Assembly: GCA_025529335.1 (NCBI GenBank)
Contig: JAMYHX010000014.1
Coordinates: 166,275 to 230,274 of the forward strand
Direction: 5' to 3'
DNA length: 64,000 nt
Source: Rhizopus sp. PT2906
Taxonomy: Eukaryota > Mucoromycota > Mucoromycetes > Mucorales > Rhizopodaceae
Of this stretch, positions 12,399 to 23,577 are shown piece after piece. Position 1 is the stretch's first letter. The number at the start of each line of letters is the position of its first letter. The translations under genes and the position numbers were made by a program. A model generated the notes under the pieces. The model was not told where the DNA came from. It saw only the letters and a program-made list of their open reading frames with translations, and did not search any database.

Positions 12399-15013
12399 TT
12401 ACTCTTTATTATTCCAGAGGTGTGTATTTTTAGCCTCTTCAGGTATTGCTACAGAAATAGTTTGTTGTATCTGTCAGATAATATAAGCAGTGAATTCTTT
12501 GTTTTAAACGGTGATTTACCTTCTTTTCCAACTCTTGCTCAGAATCATAAAGTTCCCCTGTAGATTCGGCTGCTCCTAACAACTTCTTTGTTTACAAAAA
12601 GTGTCAGTAATTTCTGTTGAACAGCAAGTTCGACTTACTCTAACTCGTCTGCGTTTCTTTGCAGGTGACTGTTCTTGAGATGCCAATTCATCCACCTCTT
12701 CTTCTTCTGCTTCTTCTATATACTTTGTATTTACTTTGAGTGCTCTTGAACATCTTCTGGCCGCAGCTCTGTTGTACTTTAATAAAAAAAAAACATAAAT
12801 GAAAAAAAGATAGATACTACCGTCTCTTTGGGGCTGTCTATTATCAAAATGCATGAGTGGACTATTTTATCTCAGGGGGAAAAAGACTTACATCTGGTTT
12901 CTTACGAGGACCTTTACTGAGATTAGCTCGCTTTGGAGGGTTTGGATCGACGTTTTCTCTGTTGGATAGGTTCGTAAAGGAAGCATTGACTAGATCAAGT
13001 ATGTGAATGACAGAGTTATACACGAAAACTCCTAGCTACATACTTTCATTTGTCTCTTGTACATTTGGTTCAGTACTAACAAATATATATTAGCACCTAG
13101 GAGGATCATATATACAAACACACTTACTGCTGAAGTTCTTGTCTTTCTCTCTGACGTAGTTGTTCCTTATAGTTCAACACACTGATTTGTGTAACAAGTC
13201 TTTTTTGTTCCTTTAGCCATTCTTCTTTTTCTATTTGATGACTTTATCAAAGTAAGTTTTTGTGCTTGAGTTTTACAACAAGTCATCTATCTACCGATTA
13301 CGTTCTTCCAACAAGTCCTCGGCTGCTTTCTAAGCCACGTATAAGAAAAAGCAACAACAACAACAAAAAGGGAGGAAATACCTCGTTATAGTCTTGAAGT
13401 TTCTGTATGAGTTCCGCATCTTCTTGTATTGCATTGGTGTCATCTATTATCAGTTACAAGTGTTATAAGCAAAAGATAAAATATATAAAAATCAACGTAA
13501 TCACATGAACTAAAGCAATCAATGGCCATTACTTGGAGATCATCAATGCTGTGATAGGACATTGCATTTAATATAGATGTCTTTTTTTTATATTTTTCTA
13601 TTTACTGTCCTAAAAGGTTCTTTAATGACTCTTGATGTGTTTCCATAGTCGATTTAATATGTTGAATTAGAACACCTTTATTGTTTGCAGAGGATACATG
13701 GACACTCAGATCTTGTAAAAAGCGTTTCATTTCTGTTGTCAAACCCTGTAAAGAATATTGTTGAGCTTCCAAGGACATTCTAAGAGTGTCTAAAATAAGG
13801 AAGGGGGAAAGGTTAAGTATGCTCTATTAATAAACTATCACACATACCGATCTTTTGTTGATGCTCAGATAATGAATGAGTCAATTCGATGATATCTTGT
13901 TGAACAATGGCTTGGGAATGTTTCAAGTCCTGAAGATTGTCCCATTGATCATATTGTCTTAATTGAACCAAACGCTGCTTGCAATCTCTAATATTGGCGA
14001 TCCTTTGATTATCTCTTTTGATATTTAACAAACAAGCTTCACGTAGACTGTTATCCCCATCCTTTTGAGCTTCTTTTGCCCTTTCAATCTGCTTCAGCAT
14101 ATCCTCTAAGCTGGTAAATATGCATTTAAATGTATCCATACGCTCTATCAGTTTATCTAGCCTATGCTATGTGTGTAAATATAAATGTGAACAACACAGA
14201 TGTACGACTCATTTTACTTTGTTTTAATATAATTTGATCGAATGAGTCCAATCTCGGCCAATTCCTTTGTTAGCTCTTGTTTGTTTTTATACATTTCCAA
14301 CTTGCTTTGCTCTTCCCTAAGCTGCTTCTTGAGTTCTTCAATTTCCAGAGACGCCTTTACGTACGCCTTTTCTTTCTCAGCTGCCTTTTTTCTGCATGAA
14401 TCAGCCAGCATCTCGATGGTATTATCAAACTCTAATGGAAACGAAGGTTTAGTAACAGGCATCTTTTGCTTAAAGAGGACTTGATCCAAATGACGGCCTG
14501 ATACTTTAGATGACTGTTTTACGCTTTCTTGCGAGTTTATTCTTTTGACCGATTGCTTTGGGCTCAGGAACTTTTTCATGTACTCAGCGTCATAACCTGG
14601 TTCCTTTTTCTATAACAAAGCTCTAGTTATATATAATTTTCTAATTTAGCAATAGAAAAGGTTCATTACAATCGCAACAGACAACTTTGAAGGGGTATTT
14701 TGTTTAGCTATTATATAATCAGACTTTCTGCAATCCTGCTTTCTTCAAACTTACGCCTTTTTTGAGATAGTTTTGATGAAAAGAAAGCACTTGGTGGCAA
14801 AACAGGTGGCGGAAGGGCTTCCAAATCAAACATTTTCATAGACTCAAAGGTAGGTTTTGGCCATGGTGACAACTTTTCTTGTAATTTATCGCTAGTCTTA
14901 CTTGTCGTATTAGATGGAGACTTCCTGTGGAAAAGACCAGATATCTTCTTTGGCTTATAGACAAAGTTGAAATCTTCAAGATATTTATCTCTCTTGATAC
15001 GTTCGTTCGACAT
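12399..15013 (-). CDS. Intron-rich coiled-coil protein, probably nuclear, unknown family
   Basis: This gene has ten or more short exons on the minus strand. The start (ATG 15013, reading MSNERIKRDKYLEDF) and the first junctions are clear: exon 1 ends at a GTAAGT donor near 14761, followed by a small exon, then 14605-14218, then an exon from about 14157 to 13850, then 13799-13610. Smaller exons continue to a stop at 12399-12401. The product has a basic, proline-containing N-terminal 120 residues, a long central helical coiled coil (KASLEIEELKKQLREEQ and later segments), and a basic C-terminal region with an acidic EEAEEEEVDE patch and a KKRRRVRV cluster that resembles a nuclear localisation signal. 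I do not recognise the family. A kinetochore or chromosome-structure protein would fit the architecture, but that is a guess. Exon borders in the last third are uncertain. Confidence 0.65.
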
Positions 15014-15101
15014 AAAACAGTTGAAAAGAGAGAAAAGAAAGCAATTTTTATTAGAAATATGTTATAAATATATACATTTTGCATGTCCAAAAGTGACTAC
15101 A

Positions 15102-16919
15102 TTAAACAAGCATTTTTGACATGTAAGGTCCTATATGATCATTATTGTCAGTATAGTCAAAATAATTATACAACAAACACTTACCATCTAAATGATAACC
15201 AAGCTTAGCATAATAATGTCTGACGCCCACACCAGAGATAACACTCAGCTTGACACTTCCATGTTCTTCTCTGGCAATGCGTTCTGCCTCTTCCATCAAC
15301 AATGTACCAAAACCTTGATGCTGGAATTTTGTAGGATCACGATCATGCATGGGTACAACTGAACCATACACATGCAATTCTCGGACGATGGATGTAGGTC
15401 CCTGTGTGAGCTCAGGTCTAAATGTTTGAGGAGAGCATTTTCTTAAACGCAAGAGACCGACCAAGATATCTTGCTCAGGATCTTCATAAGACAAGAATGT
15501 TTCCCAGCCACCGTTAGCCACATAATCTCGGCGAATGAGTTCCACTTGGTCTGGCTTGATCTTTTGATGAATTTCCGTTATACCCACTTCACGCGTACGC
15601 ACATCACGACATTCTGTACCCAAATCCTTCATACGATTCAACGCCAACTCACGCAAGTTACCATGCTCGACACCAGAGGTGACCAAGGGCATAGGAATAT
15701 CACGCTGAACACGGTACACACGGGTCCATGGAGGCACGAGGGCCAGAATACGGGCGACGAGATCGACGAGAGCGTTAGGTGTATAGTTTTGATATCTCTT
15801 AGTTCTCCATAATTCGTATAAGCCAGTACCACGAATGACCAAAGTGGGGTAAATCTTTAAACCATCTGATCGGAAAGCAGGGTTCTCGAAATACTCCTTG
15901 AACTGTTCTATATCTCTTTCCATACCAACATTAGGCAAATCAGGCATCATATGTGATACGACCTTGAAACCAGCATCTTTCGCCATCTGGAATGACTCTG
16001 TTACTGCCTTGACCGTATGACCTCTGTTGGTATCTCTTGCGACGTCTTCATATACACTTTGCACACCAATTTCCAAACGAGTACATCCATATCGCAGCAT
16101 CTGACTCAAATGAGGCTTCAGACAATAGTCCGGTCTGGTCTCGATAGTGATACCAATACATTTCGTCTGACTCTGTTGTGAGTATCGAACGGCTTCATCC
16201 AAGTCATTACTGGAGTGACCAGAAAGTGCGTCATGCAGGTTTTGAATAAACCAGTTACGGTAGTCCTCAGGCAAGGACATGAACGTGCCACCCATAATGA
16301 TGTATTCTACCTTATCGACATTGTGACCCAAGCTTCGAAGTTGATCCACACGACCACGGGCTTGTTCATAGGGATCATAACGAGCACGAATGGCTCGCAT
16401 GGACGTAGGCTCGTATCCAGTATATGACTGTGTTGAATATTCAAAATCAGAGTCAGGGCCACCAGGGCAGTAGACACAAATGTTTCCGGTCATGGCAATA
16501 TGAGGACATCGATGAGGTTTACACATGACAGCAACCACTGCGATCTAAATATATACCAAAATCAATATCTCTCTTTTTCACTCTTTGTTGTGAACGTTGA
16601 TCATTACTTACACCTGAGGCTGTTCGAATAGGTTTTGCTTTCAGTTTTGGAAGAAGAGCTGCTTTATGCTGTTCAGGGATAGCTGCGATAATTTCGACTA
16701 ATTTAGGTTGATTTTGTAATTTATTTCTTCTGGCTGCTCTATTTTTCACTCCATTCAAATTAATGTCTTTTCCTGCCTCAACTGCGGCAACAAGTTCAGC
16801 CACAATTTCAGAGCATGTTCGAACCAAGAGTTCTGCCTAATTTTGTTTGTAAGTTATGGATATTAGCTTAAAGCAATGATATCTACCTGTGAAGGGCCTT
16901 TTTTGTTTTTAGTAGACAT
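15102..16919 (-). CDS. ELP3: Elongator complex catalytic subunit ELP3
   Basis: Radical-SAM and acetyltransferase subunit of Elongator, which makes the 5-carboxymethyl group on wobble uridines of tRNAs and thereby tunes decoding. Exons are 16919-16887, 16836-16612, 16544-15185 and 15130-15102, about 548 residues, the usual family length. The sequence shows the RTASG-IAVVAVMCKPHRCP leader to the radical-SAM domain and its cysteine cluster (CPHIAMTGNICVYCPGG). It also shows the conserved GGTFMSLP, ETRPDYC and LEIGVQSVYEDV segments, and a C-terminal GNAT domain (GFGTLLMEEAERIAREEHG, SGVGVRHYYAKLGY). The last intron splits LDG from the conserved terminus PYMSKMLV. Its stop lies only 88 bp from the start of the neighbouring gene on the same strand. 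Confidence 0.97.
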
Positions 16920-17344
16920 TGTAAGGAATATATGAACAAGTTGGAAAAGAATAAGAATTGACAGATTTTTATCAAAAGTGACGGCTTTTGAACTTAGAGA
17001 GCCAATAAAAAAAAGGCTTGGCCTAATAGGTCTTGTGTTGAAAGAGAGAGAAAAGGCGATGGTAGAGTTTAGGATAGTTATGAAAAAAAAAAGAAGGTTA
17101 AAGGTTTATATATGTGTTTATGTTCCATGTGTTTTTTCAAAAAAGGGACGGAAGGAAATCTATATTATTACACTTTTCACTTTACTTTTTATCAATAAAA
17201 GAGAGACAGAGAGAGAGACAGAGAGAGAATGGTTTATAATCTCGATATGAAAATCACAGAGAAATGAAAACACTATAGTGTTGATGCACTAATGATATGA
17301 AAAATAATTTAATTATTGATGCCATCATAATTAACAAGTACCGG
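16920..17344. other. Intergenic, ELP3 promoter side
   Basis: No gene is seen. The stretch holds the ELP3 upstream region and a short GA-rich repeat (GAGAGACAGA units near 17204-17228). Confidence 0.5.
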
Positions 17345-17779
17345 ACTGTTGCAAGACTTTCTAATAAATGTAGACTTTATAACTTCCATCAATTGCTTGG
17401 TACAAGCTGGTTATAGTTTTTTCTACAATTTGCTTGATTTGATTTATCTTTTCTGTAGCTGTATAATAAGAACATAAATACTCTATAACTTTACCATTTA
17501 CGAAGATGTTTATAATTTCTGGATCCTTCATTTATTTCTGACCAGTTTATTGAGAGCTACTTGCATCTCTTTTCCAAGCTTTACAAGGTCATCCTCCAAG
17601 TTACTATTACGATAGTTTTTTTTTTTCTTTTTACCTCCACACAAAGAAAAAAAAAAGTTTACAGCGGAGAGAATTTCCAAATAGAGCACAAAGTCAGGAA
17701 CCAAGACTTGCCCATCTGATAGCTTTGTTAGATGGTACGTCAACCTAATCATGGCGTTAATAACTATAGTAATTAACAT
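17345..17779 (-). pseudogene. Relict of a repeated, probably transposon-associated protein
   Basis: A minus-strand frame from 17779 to about 17528 reads DLVKLGKEMQVALNKLV near its end. A -1 shift then continues through DPEIINIFVNGKVIEY to a stop near 17360. The two halves look like one helical protein broken by a frameshift, with a lysine homopolymer (KKKKK) in the middle. From general memory, the KLGKEM..AL.KL segment resembles lineage-specific repeated hypothetical proteins of Mucorales, but I could not check this. It lies just outside the left MITE, in the decayed-element island. The function is unknown. Confidence 0.45.
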
Positions 17780-17798
17780 TGAAGAGTACTTTTAATTT

Positions 17799-18185
17799 AG
17801 GCAAACACCTGGTGCACTAAAAAATGCACTCAAAATTAGGCTAATACTACGGGTGCTGCCTCTATCCATTACCTATGATGGTGTTAACAAACCTTTTGAA
17901 TGTATGGCATCACACTAAACACGGCTTTATAAAGTTATCATCTCGGATTGTTTATTTTCAAGAAGAAGAGAAAAAAAGGAAAAGAAATGTTGTCAGTCTA
18001 TCAACAAAGACTATTTAGCTCATGTGTAATTATGATAACATCGTATTTTATATCAGAGAGAGAGTAAACTGGGCAACTTTAGGTTAGGCTTTGATGGTGT
18101 GAAGTTGTAAAGTGATGTTGCATGTAGCACCCCAAGGAAGCGCTTGTAGCATTGACCAATTTTTGAGTGCACCAAGTGTTTGCCT
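17799..18185. mobile_element. MITE copy 1, PIF/Harbinger-like ends
   Basis: This element of about 387 bp has near-perfect terminal inverted repeats: the left end reads GGCAAACACCTGGTGCACT and the right end, reverse-complemented, GGCAAACACTTGGTGCACT. Both flanks carry TTA, fitting the 3-bp target duplication typical of PIF/Harbinger elements. It has no coding capacity. A second copy in the same orientation lies at 22927-23260, sharing the ACTACGGGTG block, the GTTTATTTTCAAGAAGAAGA block and the subterminal TAAACTGG and GTAAAGTTGTAAAGTGA blocks. Confidence 0.85.
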
Positions 18186-18259
18186 TAATTCACCAATTGT
18201 ATTTGATCATATCAATTTTAGAGACCAAACAGTGAATTAGATATGGTCTGATATTCTCA

Positions 18260-20060
18260 ATGGCTAATAAGGAAACACTGTTCAGCTTGGACCACATGCA
18301 GAAGAAGAGAAGCAGCGCCAGCCAAGGTATGTTTATACTGTTGCTTTAATAGTAACTTATTCATCATTCTTAATTATAAATAATTAAAGGAAGCCAACCA
18401 TGTGCCAGGTTGGATTACGGATGGAAAACCGATGGGCACATGGTGATAGTTTTGTTCATAAAGAAAGCCATAGGTAATGAAACAACCTTTTTATATACTT
18501 CAAATATTGATCAATGATTCAAACAGAACAAATTCTGCAAGACGACAGCGGAATGAACTTTATGAAAAGAAAGGTTAATCCGACCAACTGGCGCAAAGGA
18601 CTGTATCCTTTGAAGAAAGAGCCTACGGGTATCATGCTGAACGATAGAATAATTGGCATGGACCTAGATATGAACATTATTTTGAAAATATCAAGTAATA
18701 CTTACAATATACATAAGCCTTAGAGACATATTTGTTGCGACGGATTGTTCAGCTTCTGAAATTGTAGACAAGAAGACAGTTAAAGAAAATACAACAAAGT
18801 TCAGTAATGCTGAATACAAGTAAGTATACGCTAGTTTATATAATATTCTGTTTAATGCCAAAAAAAAAACTTTTACTGACAATTCGTTAGGATACGCTCG
18901 GGCTTTGAGTGGGCAAGAAAGAATGTGTTGAAAAACAGAGGTGGCAGGTATACAAGAGGTATACAATGAGGTTCCTACAGTGGGCTCTGTCAATAGTAAT
19001 GAATTCCTGAAGTACTTGAGGGTGATCGGTAGAAACCGAGAAAAGTAAGTAGTTGAGTGACTTTGTTTGTCATACTTATCGTAGGATTTTTGATTTTATG
19101 AAAGGTTATCGCCATCGTGAGACAAAGGCATACCTTTTTCAGAATAGACAAATCACTGACAGCTATATGTGTGATCTTATATTGAGTCAAACTGCCTCTG
19201 GTGCTCCTTACACCCTTGCCTACAGAACAAGTTCAAAGAAACGAAGAAAAGCAAAGAATACATTCAAAAAGGCAAGCGGAATAGTTGCAAAAGAAGCAAA
19301 GCGAACAGTAATCGTTTATGGTGATGCAAGCTTGACTGGAACAAAAGCAGGGTATACCCTCATCCCTGTGAAGGTAGAGTAGTATAGCAATTTTATCACT
19401 TTATTGGATAGGATAATGTTCATTTTATATACAGAAGGTTCAAAGGGCATTGGCCCAGAAGGCATTAGTAATTCCTGTTGATGAGTTCAGGACAAGTGTG
19501 ACTTGTTCAAAATGCCACCGGCGTCTCGAGAAGAAATATGAAAGACAAAAGCTTGTTTACAATCACAAGTAAGCAGATCATTATTTGTAACATTAAATAA
19601 CTTTAACTTTTTTATGTTCAAAAGGAAAAAGAAAGTTCGTCTGTAAGGGGAAAAAAATGCTACTCTACGATGTTTGGACGATAACAAGAGGATTGTTTGT
19701 CGTACATCGGAGTGCCCACAAAAAGAATCCAGCAGTAAATAAAATTGCGCATGAAGTCATATACTAGGGCTATTACTAAACTTTATCTAAAGGCTATCCT
19801 CCGGTCATTTACCAGTTGAAGCATTACCAATTGTATCTAGCTGCAAATGACCGTGATATTGTAAGTGCAATGTAAATGATAGGAGTATTAATTTTAATGA
19901 GTAATAATAGGTATGGCAAAGGGATGTAAATACTGTTTTGAATATTCGCTCTATCCTGGTGCCTTATATAGAGTCAAACTATAGCATTTTATCAAGACAT
20001 CCCTCTCTAAAAAGAGAATCAACCTCTGGTGGTTATCAAGCCACTTCACAGCCACTTTGA
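18260..20060 (+). pseudogene. Decayed Fanzor (eukaryotic TnpB-like) nuclease gene
   Basis: Fanzors are eukaryotic relatives of TnpB: RNA-guided RuvC-type DNA nucleases carried by transposons. Exon pieces separated by short GT-AG introns (about 18260-18470, 18527-18715, 18721-18820, 18891-19046, 19084-19374, 19436-19569, 19656-19735, 19793-19860 and 19911-20060) follow the family's order. There is a RuvC-I-like GMDLDMN, then a helical region (AEYK; IFDFMKGYRHRETKAY), the VIVYGDAS strand, and DEFRTSVTCSKCH with the first CxxC. The second zinc pair is in LRCLDD...CRTSEC, and VWQRDVNTVLNI matches the terminal RuvC-III RDxN motif. It is broken: the frame shifts near 18720 and 18955, and stops lie near 19640. 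All named catalytic and zinc segments are still readable, so the decay looks fairly recent. Assignment rests on motif order; exon limits are approximate. Confidence 0.72.
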
Positions 20061-20097
20061 TTGGTCCTTGGACCCTTATGTCACCATTTCGGTGATG
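20028..20097 (+). ncRNA. Three tandem hairpins at the Fanzor 3' end, candidate guide-RNA scaffold
   Basis: Three short hairpins follow one another within 70 bases: GTGG (20029-20032) with CCAC (20041-20044), GGTC (20063-20066) with GACC (20071-20074), and TCACC (20081-20085) with GGTGA (20091-20095). The first overlaps the last codons of the Fanzor remnant, whose stop is at 20058-20060. In TnpB and Fanzor systems the guide RNA scaffold characteristically overlaps the 3' end of the nuclease gene and runs to the element's right end. Calling this a fossil scaffold is inference; stems of 4-5 bp alone are weak evidence. Confidence 0.35.
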
Positions 20098-20240
20098 GTT
20101 TAAGTGTCCTGTCCTGTCCGGTTTTGATTTTCAACAGAAGAAAAAAAAAATTGTTTGTGCATAACTCTTTTTCTTTTTTTTTCTCAAATAAACTGTTATA
20201 CCCTATATCTTTTTTTTTTCTTCCTTTTTCTCTTTAAAAC

Positions 20241-21553
20241 ATGACTCAATCATCTAGTTTACGCTTCTTTGGTAATTTCAGAGATAAAAAGCCAACAAAA
20301 GAGACGACAGAGAACAAGAGTCCAGATAATGTACAAGGCTGGCTTATGAATGTACATTCCTTTCAAAGAGAAGATAAACAGCAGGAAAATAATGATATAG
20401 TGAATATTGTAGATGCTGATAATAATCGGTAAAATGATATATTTCAAACAGTTATCCTCAAACTGCGCGCCTTATACGTTCAATAGTATACCAATAGAAA
20501 AAACAAAACGAAAAGACGGTCGGCCAGAGAGCATAGCTTCAGAAGATAGTGTTAATTTAGAAGAGCTTATTAATGCCAACTATACAGCAGACATGGATGA
20601 TGAAACTGACTTGCTTGATTTAGCTGATTTAGATTTGATTGATGATTCAGCAGATGACTTTTGGCAATTAAATAAAGTAAAATCAGTGACATGTAAAAAA
20701 GATGTATTAATATAACACTTTTTTTTTTCTTTTATATTGCATATATAGACAACAGAGACATTGAACTCATTCGATAGTGGATACAATGATTATGTAGCCA
20801 AGGTGTGTGTGAAGAGAGAGAAAAAGAAAAAACTTATTTATATTTTAGCCTGTCGAACTGGGCTGGAACACGCCAAATAGTACAAAACCAACGATGACGA
20901 AGCAATTATTGAATTCGCCCAGCAATAAAGGTAATAAAGCAAACATTAGAAAATAAAAAGAATACCCTAATTGGTGTATCTTAGCTTTACGTAAAAGATC
21001 AGATAGTCTAAGCAGCGATAATAGCTTAACCTCTCAATCAACTATTACTCAGTATGCCAAATATGGTATGACTCCAATGATCTATCCATCCGAATCATCT
21101 TCTTCGTCATCCCGTCCATTGAGTCGACTGAGCAACTACTCTGCTAGTAGTCTTGCTTCATCTTCGGGCCTCCCTCGATCAAGTGGAACAGGTATACCAA
21201 CACCCAGCCGATCATACACCACAAAAAAGGAAACCAGAATACCAAATACGACACGTACACAGCTTGCCAAACGTGCATCCCATATTCCCGCGCCTGTAAC
21301 TTATTCACCACCTACACCGCAAAAGACAACGTCGTCGTCCTCTTCTTCGGCTACGATAAGAAAAAGTAAAATACCACAACAGAAAGCAAGCCACATACCA
21401 ACTAGACCACTATCTCCACAACAACAGCAACAACAGCGATCTCTGTTTGAGGAAGCAAAGAGAGTTAGTCCTACGACGAATAGGCCAAGTGGACTTCGGG
21501 CACCTGCAACTGTAAGAAGTATAAGCAGAATTGGTACAGTAAAGAAGATGTAA
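20241..21553 (+). CDS. Serine-rich protein with five [ST]xIP motifs, candidate EB1-binding +TIP
   Basis: Exons are about 20241-20408, 20451-20688, 20750-20802, 20850-20930 and 20985-21553; the first junction is ambiguous (GTG 20400 or GTA 20409, both in phase), and others are approximate. The N-terminus is MTQSSSLRFFGNFRDKK, followed by an acidic stretch (DLLDLADLDLIDDSADDF). The C-terminal half is disordered, basic and Ser/Pro-rich, with five tetrapeptides of the EB1-binding [ST]xIP type: TGIP, TRIP, SHIP, SKIP and SHIP, each in basic Ser/Pro context. Such arrays recruit +TIPs to growing microtubule ends through EB1. No folded domain was recognised. The gene sits in the mobile-element island, but its frame is intact with spliceable introns. 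The microtubule role is inferred from the motifs only. Confidence 0.75.
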
Positions 21554-22025
21554 CATTGTTATGGCTCATGATATTTATAATGAATTTATACGAGTTTATT
21601 TTATGCACTATTATTTTACCCAAGATGTTTAAAACTAAAATTGACAATAGTAATTTACCATCTTTAATAATAATAATGATGATCAATTTGTTTGAGTTGA
21701 TGATGTTGCTCTAAAGCTATGATTTTCATACTCTTTATTCAGTAAATATATATATATATATATATGCATATCACTTTCAAGTAAGGATAACGGAAAGAGA
21801 GAGAAATCAAGACATATGGTGTCTCTTTCTGTAGGGCGCGATTTGATGCAAGCACTGGCAAGATTATTTTGAAGCAAACAACTTGCAATACGATCTCAAT
21901 TACAAAAGATTATTGACCTTTTTGATGAGCTCATAAAGTCCTTTTGTAACTAGACTCTTGGTGTTTAAAAAAGCAATACAGCTGCTTCATCTCACTCTAT
22001 CGCGTCTGTTACATATCTGTAGTCC
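21554..22025. other. Intergenic stretch before the DIRS-like island
   Basis: No gene is seen. It contains a TA microsatellite near 21747-21764 and otherwise unremarkable AT-rich DNA. Confidence 0.5.
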
Positions 22026-22079
22026 GAATTGAGTCAACCGGAACCGACAGGTATTCGTAATTCCCCGTCTTTAAAAGGA
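22026..22079 (+). repeat. 54-bp repeat, uninterrupted copy
   Basis: The segment starts GAATTGAGTCAACCGGAACC and ends CCGTCTTTAAAAGGA. The same sequence recurs at 24351-24588, where it is split by a 180-bp insertion. The two copies bracket the tyrosine recombinase remnant, so they may be the element's direct terminal repeats. Confidence 0.8.
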
Positions 22080-22926
22080 GACTGAGATCTTACAGTGCTC
22101 ACGGCACCAATTTAATTGTTCCCAAAAAGAATCATGAACGGTCTTCATGAAAGATAGGTGTCTTTCTATGTTCAAGTGGTCCTAAAGCTTAAGTTCGTGT
22201 CTGATCATGAGAATAGTAGGTAGTAAAATATTTGGAGTTAACCTCTTTCACTCTGCATGATTGTACAGGATCTAATTGTTAAGTACTACTTTATTTTATT
22301 TTTGAAAACGTAGTTGGAAATATATGACAATAGAGTATTTAACAACAGTATTTACATGGTATTTCGAAAGCGAACGCCTTCAAAACTTTAGTGTTTGCCG
22401 CAGCACAGCTTGCTTCCAAGCAAAAGGCTTGGGTACACCTTGGACAAAGCCCTTTAAAAGCTGGGGTGTGGTGGGGCAGACAATGGTGGCATGGATTACC
22501 CTATAAAAGTTTCCTTCCAACATGAACAATTCGTCGAAAAAAAAAGATCGAAGAATCTATTGTTACTATTCTGACAGTCTATATCAATGTATTTGCATCA
22601 TAAACCTCTTACCGAAAAACCGAGCACGAAATATTTTCTTCGGAATTGCTTCCGGCAAGTTCAGAAATAAGACCTTCATGTGTTTGTATAGCTTTGTTGT
22701 GTCGGCTCTTTCTTTTGCTTCTGTTGATCTTGATCTTATTCCTCCAGAGAGTTCCACCAAACAGGTGGCAACTATATGGTTGTCGACCTTGGTCAATAAA
22801 CCATCCCATTTCGTTGTCGATGTACAATGGTGTTAGCTCTCTATTCATTGTAGCTGGACAAGGTCGTTATTGGATAGGAACAACTTGTTCAGGATGAACC
22901 CAGTTGTTTCAAGACATGCCCATCGT
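22080..22926. other. Decayed DNA inside the putative DIRS-like element
   Basis: Reading frames here are short and broken on both strands and no protein family could be recognised. By position it would be the 5' and middle part of the element that carries the recombinase remnant downstream. Confidence 0.4.
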
Positions 22927-23260
22927 GGCAAACACCTAGTGCACCAGAAGTTAGACCAATACTACGGGTGCCACCTCTACTCATTATCTATGATGCCACC
23001 CAACAAAACTTTTCAACCATCTTGTTTATTTTCAAGAAGAAGAAAGAGATAAAAAAGAAGTGTTGTTATTTCTTCCAACTTTATGTTGTTAGTTGATCAA
23101 CAAAGATGCAAAAACACGTGTAATTTATATCTTATGTCAGAGAGAATAAACTGGACAGCCTTAGGTTAAGCAGAGACCTTGGTAATGTAAAGTTGTAAAG
23201 TGACAACCTAGGTGGCGACCGTAGCATTAGCCTATCTTTGAGTGCACCAAGTGTTTGCCT
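22927..23260. mobile_element. MITE copy 2, same family as 17799-18185
   Basis: This copy of about 334 bp has terminal inverted repeats GGCAAACACCTAGTGCACC and, at the right end reverse-complemented, GGCAAACACTTGGTGCACT. Internal blocks match copy 1 in order, with small deletions. The flanks (CGT and TTT) show no clear target duplication, suggesting decay. It is nested in the region bracketed by the 54-bp repeats. Confidence 0.82.
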
Positions 23261-23577
23261 TTATCAAATTGAGCGTGTAAACTAGCTCTATTATCAATTG
23301 CTTGATCGTGGGGTTTATATATCTGCTAAAAACTATTTAGCGGAGAAAAAGGCAGGAGAAAGTCTATCTCGTTTATTCTTTGCACTGCGAGTCAATTTAT
23401 ACTTCCAACACAAAAGAGATACAAAAATAAAAGTGACAACGACTTCTTTAAGTTCAAATGGACTTACACCGACTTATTTAGAACGAGAAGGTTGACTGTT
23501 GAAAATTAGATTAGCAATATGATTGCATTTCGAAATAGGAGAGATCTGGACAGTGTGGATTTCATGAGTAGATTCAG

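Noticed and set aside
12576..12854. Shugoshin-like reading of the basic C-terminal region of the 12399-15013 gene
   Set aside because: Only a short basic stretch is similar and the coiled coil is in the wrong place for shugoshin.
18603..18615. GTATCCTTTG, similar to a U12-type intron donor
   Set aside because: It lies inside a coding exon of the Fanzor remnant with no matching branch site or acceptor.
22522..22897. Overlapping frames on both strands of about 70-100 codons
   Set aside because: No family motif was recognised and the frames are broken; treated as decayed element DNA rather than genes.
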